Source of the DNA: Actinoplanes sp. TFC3
GTDB taxonomy: Bacteria; Actinomycetota; Actinomycetes; Mycobacteriales; Micromonosporaceae
Assembly: GCF_001553785.1 (NCBI RefSeq)
Contig: NZ_LOJP01000001.1
Span: forward strand, 475,334-539,333
Direction of reading: 5' to 3'
Length of the DNA stretch: 64,000 nt
The notes below the pieces were generated by a model, which ran no database searches, was not told the DNA's origin, and saw nothing but the letters and a program-made list of their open reading frames with translations. This document shows positions 58,987 to 64,000 of this stretch, piece by piece; within the stretch, counting starts at the first letter, position 1, and the number at the start of each line of letters is the position of its first letter. The position numbers and the translations under genes were made by a program.

Positions 58987-59403
58987 ATGTTGAAGCGTGT
59001 TCTGGCCGTTGCCACGTGTGCGGTGGCTTTCTCGGGCGCCGTGAGCGCAGTGCCGGCTGCGGCCGCCGCCAAGCCCGCAGTGATCGTCGACTACGGGGTC
59101 ACGCCGGCCAAGGTGAAGGTCAAGCCGGCCACCTTCCGGCCGTACAAGGATGTCGAGTTCACCTCGGTGCACTGGACCAAGCTCACCGCCACGACCGGCG
59201 CCGCCACCGCGGTGCAGCGGGTCAACACCTGCAAGCCGTCCTGCGCCGACGGCAACTACAAGTCCGACAAGGTCACCTTGACCTTCAGCAAGGTCCGCTC
59301 CACCCCGCGCCACCAGAAGGTGTTCGCGCAGGTCAAGGTCACCGTGACCAGGACCCACAAGAGCACCACGCTGGCGCTGCCGACGCGGGGCGAGTGGGAG
59401 TAG
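58987..59403 (+). CDS. Small exported basic protein, unknown
   Basis: 138 residues. A Sec signal peptide (MLKRVLAVATCAVAFSGAVSA, cleaved near AAA-KPA) precedes a Lys/Thr/Val-rich mature domain with two Cys (NTCKPSCADGNYKS) that probably form a disulfide. The strand-rich pattern (KVTLTFSKVRS, VKVTVTRTHKSTTLALP) suggests a small beta-sandwich. No family is recognised. GGGGGAAG lies just upstream of ATG 58987. Confidence 0.7.
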   Translation: MLKRVLAVATCAVAFSGAVSAVPAAAAAKPAVIVDYGVTPAKVKVKPATFRPYKDVEFTSVHWTKLTATTGAATAVQRVNTCKPSCADGNYKSDKVTLTFSKVRSTPRHQKVFAQVKVTVTRTHKSTTLALPTRGEWE

Positions 59404-59449
59404 CCAAACCCGGTGGCGCGTTGATCCGCCGGGCTGGCAAGCTCGGCGG

Positions 59450-60196
59450 ATGAACCAGGCAGTACTGGAAGCCGCCGAGCTGCTGCGCGTGGCTCAGCGG
59501 GTGGTCATCTTCACCGGGGCGGGCATCTCGGCGGAAAGCGGGGTGCCGACGTTCCGCGACGCCCTGACCGGGCTGTGGGCCCAGTTCGACGCGGCCAAGC
59601 TGGCCACCCCCGAGGCGTTCGCGGCCGACCCGGCGCTGGTCTGGGGCTGGTACGAGTGGCGCCGCGCCCTGGCCCGTGCGGTCGAGCCCAACCCCGGCCA
59701 CCTCGCCGCCGCCCGCATCGCCGGGCACGCCCCGCACGCCACCGTGATCACCTAGAACGTCGACGACCTGCACGAACGCGCCGGCACAAGCAACCTGCTG
59801 CACCTGCACGGCAGCCTGTTCACGCCGCGCTGCTCGGCCTGCGCGCACCCCGCCCCGCTCCCGCCGCTGCCCGAGGGCGAGCCCAGCCGCCACACGCCGC
59901 CGCCGTGCGAGCGCTGCGGCGCCCCGATCCGGCCGGGCGTGGTCTGGTTCGGCGAGCCTCTGCCTGCTGAGACCTTGCAGGCGGCTGTCGAGGCGGCGGC
60001 TGACGCTGATGTGCTGATCAGCGTGGGTACGTCGGGGGTGGTCCATCCGGCGGCTGAGATCCCACAGGTCACGGCGAAGCTGGGCGGGGCCGTTATCCAG
60101 GTCAACCCGCAGGCGACTCCGTTGGATGAGGTGGCCCGGATCAATCTGCGCGGTTCGGCTGCTGAGGTGCTGCCCGCTGTCGCCGCAAGCCTGTAG
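59450..60196 (+). pseudogene. NAD-dependent deacylase (sirtuin) interrupted by an amber codon
   Basis: The frame encodes a full 248-residue class III sirtuin except for TAG at 59753-59755. Before it: VVIFTGAGISAESGVPTFR. After it: NVDDLHERAG, HLHGSLFTPRCSAC, CERCGAPIRPGVVWFGE, LISVGTS and VIQVNP, including the catalytic His and the four zinc Cys. The amber replaces the invariant Gln of the TQNVD NAD-binding motif; a single C-to-T change (CAG to TAG) explains it. Either the gene is newly inactivated, or the base is a sequencing error, or the codon is read through. No other defect is seen, so the change is recent. Confidence 0.9.
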
Positions 60197-60239
60197 CGGG
60201 CCGGCGGCTGGACGGCGGTGAGCGCGGCCGGGGTGGTGC

Positions 60240-61556
60240 TCAGGTGTTTCGCGCTGACGGTGCGGGCGCTGGGACGGCGGCGGGCTCTGCGGCCGGAGCC
60301 TTACGCAGCCGGAGCTGGGTGATGGCGCGCCCGGCGATCCGGGTGACCTCGGCGGTGTGCGCGTCGAGGTGCACGATCTCGCCCGGGGCGGTCGGGATGT
60401 GCCCCAGCCGGGCCAGCAGCAGGCCCGCAACCGTGGTGTAGTCGCCGCCCTCCAGGTCGTCGGTGTCCACGCCGATGTCGGGCAGGTCGTGGATCGGGAA
60501 GGTGCCGGGCAGCAGCATCGCGCCGTCGTCCTCGTGGATCACCGATTGCACGTCGCTGTCGGTTTCGTCGTAGATCTCGCCGATCACCTCCTCGACCAGG
60601 TCCTCCATGGTGACGATGCCGTCGATGGCGCCGCGCTCGTCGACGACCAGCGCGAGCTGCTGGCGCTGGGTGCGCAGTTGCAGCATGGCGTCGGAGACCT
60701 TGAGCGTCTCGGGCAGGAACAGCGGGGTGAACATGTGGTCGCCTACCACGCCGGTCGCGCCGATCAGATCGCGCAGATGCACCACGCCCAGCACGTCGTC
60801 CAGCCCGACCGGGCCGGCCACCGGGGCGCGCGAGTGCCCGCCGGCCACGAGCCGGTCAAGGGCGTGCTGGGCGCTCAGGTCGCCGGGCAGCACCAGCACG
60901 TCGCGGCGCGGGACAAGGATCTCGCGCAGCCTGCGGTCGGCGATCTCGAACGCCCCGGAGATGATGGTGCGCTGCTCGGCCGAGAACTCCTGCTGGGCCT
61001 CGACCATGTCGCGGATCTCCTCGGCGCTGACCTCCTCACGCGCAGCGTGCGGGTTGTTGCCGGTCAGCCGCACCACCACGTCGGTGGTTCTGCCGAGCAG
61101 CCAGATCACCGGGCGTGAGGCCCTGGCCAGCACGTCGAGCGGGCGGGCGACCAGCAATGCCCAGCCCTCGGAGCGCTGCATGGCGATCCGCTTGGGGGCC
61201 AGCTCGCCGACCACGAGGGTGAAGAAGGTCAGGATCACGGTAACGACCACGATCGCGCCGGGCTCGGCGGCGCCGCCCAGAAAGCTCAGCGGCTCGATCA
61301 GCGGCTGGGCCAGCGAGACGGCCGCGGAGGCCGAGGCCAGGAAGCCCGCGAGGGTGATGCCGATCTGGATGGTGGCCAGGAAGCGGTTGGGGTCACGGGC
61401 CAGCGCGGCCAGCGTCTTGCCGGTGCGGGTCTCGCGTTCCAGGCGTTGCAACTGGCTCTCGCGCAGCGACACCAGAGCCATCTCGCTGCCCGCGAACACC
61501 GCGTTGAGCAGGACGAGAACCACCACGAGAACGATCTGCCAGCCGTAACTTCCCAC
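60240..61556 (-). CDS. CNNM/CorC-type membrane protein with CBS pair and HlyC/CorC domain
   Basis: 438 residues. The N-terminal half is a CNNM/DUF21 domain with four hydrophobic segments (LNAVFAGSEMALVSLRESQLQRL, GITLAGFLASASAAV, LTFFTLVVGELAPKRIAMQ). Two CBS motifs follow (RRDVLVLPGDLSAQHALDRL, LPETLKVSDAMLQL), then the CorC_HlyC domain (DLVEEVIGEIYDETD, TVAGLLLARLG). Related proteins affect Mg2+/Co2+ efflux. GTG 61556 lies six bases after a TAGCGT -10 box, so the message is probably leaderless. Confidence 0.92.
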   Translation of the reverse strand: MGSYGWQIVLVVVLVLLNAVFAGSEMALVSLRESQLQRLERETRTGKTLAALARDPNRFLATIQIGITLAGFLASASAAVSLAQPLIEPLSFLGGAAEPGAIVVVTVILTFFTLVVGELAPKRIAMQRSEGWALLVARPLDVLARASRPVIWLLGRTTDVVVRLTGNNPHAAREEVSAEEIRDMVEAQQEFSAEQRTIISGAFEIADRRLREILVPRRDVLVLPGDLSAQHALDRLVAGGHSRAPVAGPVGLDDVLGVVHLRDLIGATGVVGDHMFTPLFLPETLKVSDAMLQLRTQRQQLALVVDERGAIDGIVTMEDLVEEVIGEIYDETDSDVQSVIHEDDGAMLLPGTFPIHDLPDIGVDTDDLEGGDYTTVAGLLLARLGHIPTAPGEIVHLDAHTAEVTRIAGRAITQLRLRKAPAAEPAAVPAPAPSARNT

Positions 61557-61648
61557 GCCGCAACGCTAGCCGACGAAGCTGATAGTCGTTCTCAGCAAGG
61601 TTGACAGCGCGTCACTGAGGTTCCACCATATCTGCACCGATCGATCGT

Positions 61649-61662
61649 TGGAAGCGCTCCCA
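61649..61662. promoter_or_regulatory. CebR-like operator before the GH9 cellulase
   Basis: TGGAAGCGCTCCCA matches 13 of 14 positions of the CebR operator and lies 13 bases before the GTG start, where it would overlap the transcription start or ribosome binding site and block expression. Confidence 0.8.
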
Positions 61663-61675
61663 AGGAGATCTGCCC

Positions 61676-63907
61676 GTGAAACGAATCGTGGGGTTCGCCG
61701 CCGCCGTCGCGGCTACTCTGTCCGTTATGCCCTCCCTGCCGGCCCAAGCCGCCGCGGCAGAACGGGCCGCCGCCGGAAAACAGGCTGCCGAGGTGGAACA
61801 AGTTGTCAACGGCGGCTTCAGCGCCGGCACCGCGCCGTGGTGGTCCAACGGCGGCACCACCATCGACGTCAGCAGCGGGCAGGCCTGCATCACCGTGCCC
61901 GGCGGCACGGTCAACCGCTGGGACGTGGCGATCGGGCAGAACGACCTCGACCTGGTCGCGGGCGAGAACTACCGGTTCTCCTTCACGGCCTCCGGCGATC
62001 ATCCGGTACGAGCAATAGTGGGCCTGTCCACCGCGCCCTACGACACCTACTTCGCGGCGGCACCCGCGCTGACCAGCACCGCGAGTGCTTTCTCGTACAC
62101 CTTCCAAGCGGGCGTGACCACCAGCAGTGCGCAAGTGGCCCTGCAGGTCGGTGGCAGCGCCGAACCCTGGACCTTCTGCCTCGACGACGTCTCGCTGCTC
62201 GGTGGCGTGCCGCCGGAGGTCTACGTGCCCGACACCGGGCCGCGCGTGCGCGTCAACCAGATCGGCTACCTGCCCGGCGGCCCCAAACGCGCGACGCTGG
62301 TCACCACCGCCACCACCGCGCTGCCCTGGCGACTCGCCAACGCCGCCGGCAGGATCGTCGCGCGCGGGCGCACCACGCCACGTGGGGTCGACGTGTCCTC
62401 CGGGCAGAACGCGCACTCCATCGACTTCAGTGGCTACCGCATCCGGGGCACCGGCTACACGCTCAGCGCCGACGGCGAGACCAGCCGGCCGTTCGATGTG
62501 GACACCACCGCGTACCGGCAGCTGCAGCGCGACTCGTTGAAGTTCTACTACACCCAGCGCAGCGGCATCGAGATCCGCGACGACCTGCGCCCCGGCTACG
62601 CCCGCCCGGCCGGGCACGTCGACGTGGCCCCGAACAAGGGTGACGGCGCCGTGCCCTGCCAGCCCGGCGTCTGCGACTACACCCTGGACGTGACGGGGGG
62701 CTGGTACGACGCCGGGGACCACGGCAAGTACGTGGTGAACGGCGGCATCTCGGTGTGGCAGGTGCTCAGCGCGTACGAGCAGCGGCACGCCCCGATGCCC
62801 GCGCTGGCGATCCCGGAGAGCGGCAACGGCACCCCCGACGTGCTCAACGAGGTCCGCTGGGAACTCGACTTCCTGCTCAAGATGCAGGTTCCGGCCGGGC
62901 ACCCGGACGCCGGGATGGTGCACCACAAGATCCATGACGCGGCCTGGACCGGTCTGCCGCTGCTGCCGCACCTCGACCCCCAGCAGCGCGAACTGCACCC
63001 GGTGTCGACCGCCGCGACGCTCAACCTCGCCGCCGTCGCCGCGCAGGCCGCCCGCGTCTACCGCCGCTACGACCCGGCGTACGCCCGCATGGCCCTGGCC
63101 GCGGCCCGCACGGCGTTCACCGCGGCGCAGGCCAACCCGGACCGGCTGGCCCCGGACTCCGACAGCACCGGCGGCGGCGCCTACAACGACGCTCGCGTGG
63201 ACGACGACTTCTACTGGGCGGCCGCGGAGCTGTACCTGACCACGCGCGACAAGCACTACCGCGACTATGTGCTGACCTCCCCGGTGCACACCGAGGACAT
63301 CTTCGGCACCGGCGCGTTCGACTGGGGCAACACCGCCGCCGCGGGCCGCCTCGACCTGGCCCTGCTGCCCAGCAACCTGCCCGGCCGCGCGCAGGTCAAG
63401 GCGTCGGTGGTGCGCGGTGCCGAGAAGTACCTGGCGATCCAGCAGGCCCACCCGTACGGCGTCCCGTACGCCCCCGCGAACAACCTGTGGGACTGGGGTT
63501 CCAACAGCACGGTGCTGAACAACGCCCAGGTCCTCGCCTCGGCGTACGAACTGACCGGGCACGCCAAGTACCGCACCGCCGCGCTGGAAGCCATGGACTA
63601 CATCCTCGGCCGCAACGCGCTCAACCAGTCCTACGTCACCGGCTACGGCGAAGTCACCTCCCACAACCAGCACAGCCGGTGGTACGCCCACCAGCTCGAC
63701 CCGGCGCTGCCCAACCCGCCGAAGGGCTCGCTGGCCGGCGGGGCCAACTCGTCGCTGCAGGACCCGCTGGCGCAGAGCAAACTGGCCGGCTGCGTCGGGC
63801 AGTTCTGCTACATCGACGACATTCAGTCCTGGTCCACCAACGAGCTGACCATCAACTGGAACTCGGCGCTGGCCTGGATGGCGACCTTCGCCGCGGCCCA
63901 GCGCTAG
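61676..63907 (+). CDS. Secreted GH9 endoglucanase with N-terminal CBM4-like and Ig-like domains
   Basis: 743 residues. A Sec signal peptide ([17 protein letters not shown]) is followed by a CBM4/9-like jelly roll (about 38-180, [24 protein letters not shown]), the CelD-type Ig-like domain ([19 protein letters not shown]) and the GH9 catalytic (alpha/alpha)6 barrel: [20 protein letters not shown] with the catalytic Asp pair, [22 protein letters not shown] and the late proton-donor Glu in [15 protein letters not shown]. It cleaves internal beta-1,4-glucan bonds in cellulose. The start is GTG 61676 with AAGGAG nine bases upstream. A CebR-like operator overlaps the start region. Confidence 0.95.
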   Translation: MKRIVGFAAAVAATLSVMPSLPAQAAAAERAAAGKQAAEVEQVVNGGFSAGTAPWWSNGGTTIDVSSGQACITVPGGTVNRWDVAIGQNDLDLVAGENYRFSFTASGDHPVRAIVGLSTAPYDTYFAAAPALTSTASAFSYTFQAGVTTSSAQVALQVGGSAEPWTFCLDDVSLLGGVPPEVYVPDTGPRVRVNQIGYLPGGPKRATLVTTATTALPWRLANAAGRIVARGRTTPRGVDVSSGQNAHSIDFSGYRIRGTGYTLSADGETSRPFDVDTTAYRQLQRDSLKFYYTQRSGIEIRDDLRPGYARPAGHVDVAPNKGDGAVPCQPGVCDYTLDVTGGWYDAGDHGKYVVNGGISVWQVLSAYEQRHAPMPALAIPESGNGTPDVLNEVRWELDFLLKMQVPAGHPDAGMVHHKIHDAAWTGLPLLPHLDPQQRELHPVSTAATLNLAAVAAQAARVYRRYDPAYARMALAAARTAFTAAQANPDRLAPDSDSTGGGAYNDARVDDDFYWAAAELYLTTRDKHYRDYVLTSPVHTEDIFGTGAFDWGNTAAAGRLDLALLPSNLPGRAQVKASVVRGAEKYLAIQQAHPYGVPYAPANNLWDWGSNSTVLNNAQVLASAYELTGHAKYRTAALEAMDYILGRNALNQSYVTGYGEVTSHNQHSRWYAHQLDPALPNPPKGSLAGGANSSLQDPLAQSKLAGCVGQFCYIDDIQSWSTNELTINWNSALAWMATFAAAQR

Positions 63908-63968
63908 ACGAGTAAGTCCTAACTACCCCTGAGTCGTGGGCATGACGAAGGGTGTCGATGATCCGTTT
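63908..63968 (+). other. Probable IS left-end region
   Basis: Short sequence between the GH9 stop and the transposase start. It is less GC-rich than the neighbours and probably holds the IS end and promoter; the terminal inverted repeat cannot be defined without the other end. Confidence 0.4.
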
Positions 63969-63992
63969 GTGACGACAGACATCAACACCCTT
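63948..63992 (+). repeat. Inverted repeat around the transposase start codon
   Basis: AAGGGTGTCGATG (63948-63960) and CATCAACACCCTT (63980-63992) pair at 12 of 13 positions and enclose the GTG start at 63969 in the 19-base loop. Confidence 0.7.
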
Positions 63993-64000
63993 CTGACCGC
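63969..64000 (+). mobile_element. 5' end of a transposase gene, probably IS982 type (cut by window edge)
   Basis: Only about 10 codons are visible (MTTDINTLLTA). This opening is shared by actinobacterial IS982-type transposases, whose sequences usually begin MTxxLDTLxTALYV. The family assignment rests on this short match. Confidence 0.5.

Noticed and set aside
59339..60430. A 363-residue frame opposite the sirtuin, suggesting the minus strand is the real gene
   Set aside because: The plus strand carries all sirtuin motifs on both sides of the amber codon; the minus frame has none.
1..64000. CRISPR arrays, tRNA or rRNA genes, prophage or natural-product synthase genes
   Set aside because: No spaced direct repeats, tRNA-like T-loops in cloverleaf context, rRNA sequence, phage structural genes or PKS/NRPS motifs were seen.

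Overview
The window is high-GC DNA with strong third-position GC bias, GTG and TTG starts, stop-start overlaps and many apparently leaderless genes. The gene content (cellulases with CBMs and Cip-like modules, CebR-type operators, SseB-like and type VII-associated proteins, mycothiol-era actinobacterial families such as DUF4232, DUF4383 and DUF1906) points to an actinomycete, most likely Micromonosporaceae (Actinoplanes or a relative). No rRNA, tRNA, CRISPR array or prophage was seen. The only mobile-element signal is the first codons of a probable IS982-type transposase at the right edge.

Region by region. 0.1-3.8 kb: a leftward, translationally coupled set of four genes in the order A-B-B'-A' (two paralogous pairs; B and B' look SseB-like), preceded by a 5'-truncated caspase-like 'lonely Cys' fragment that has lost its His and Cys. 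A TetR C-terminal relic abuts it, so this is a rearranged type VII/polymorphic-protein island. 3.9-4.8 kb: SMP-30 lactonase. 5.0-12.5 kb: a leftward operon for a secreted oxidative system: two-domain multicopper oxidase, a giant ThuA/discoidin/sugar-dehydrogenase/PKD/DUF1080 protein, a blue-copper protein with three Ig-like repeats, and a beta-helix protein, ending in a terminator. 12.9-17.4 kb: a divergent secreted GH2 beta-galactosidase. 17.4-19.9 kb: small membrane or secreted proteins and gene relics (CBM2 tail). 19.9-22.8 kb: a large surface protein with a suspicious poly-G duplication in its tail.

22.9-27.7 kb: GntR regulator, polar amino-acid-type ABC importer, GNAT and flavin reductase. 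27.7-36.0 kb: a divergent cluster (GT2, DUF2064, methyltransferase, membrane molybdopterin oxidoreductase, small membrane protein; and, to the right, epimerase, GT-C-like membrane protein, OmpR-type two-component system) tied together by two copies of a GTAAG direct-repeat box. 36-49.5 kb: mtnP, DEAD-box helicase, cysteine-desulfurase-like enzyme, DUF1906/peptidoglycan-binding protein, EamA-like transporter, catalase HPII with a textbook stress-sigma promoter and terminator, AI-2E transporter, LacI regulator. 49.5-50 kb: a frameshifted sugar-binding-protein pseudogene. 50-57.8 kb: VWA/solute-binding protein, MurG paralogue, glucuronate isomerase, FdhA-type dehydrogenase, nucleosidase. 57.9-64 kb: SigB/F-type sigma factor, a sirtuin broken by an amber codon at the invariant Gln, CNNM-type membrane protein, GH9 cellulase under a CebR-like operator, and the start of an IS.

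Functionally the window mixes plant-polymer use (GH2, GH9, UxaC, SMP-30, CBM2 relic, three CebR-like sites) with stress response (sigma factor, KatE) and cell-surface or envelope functions. The least understood parts are the A-B-B'-A' island, the extracellular copper/sugar-oxidation operon, and the two-component-controlled glycosyl/molybdopterin cluster.
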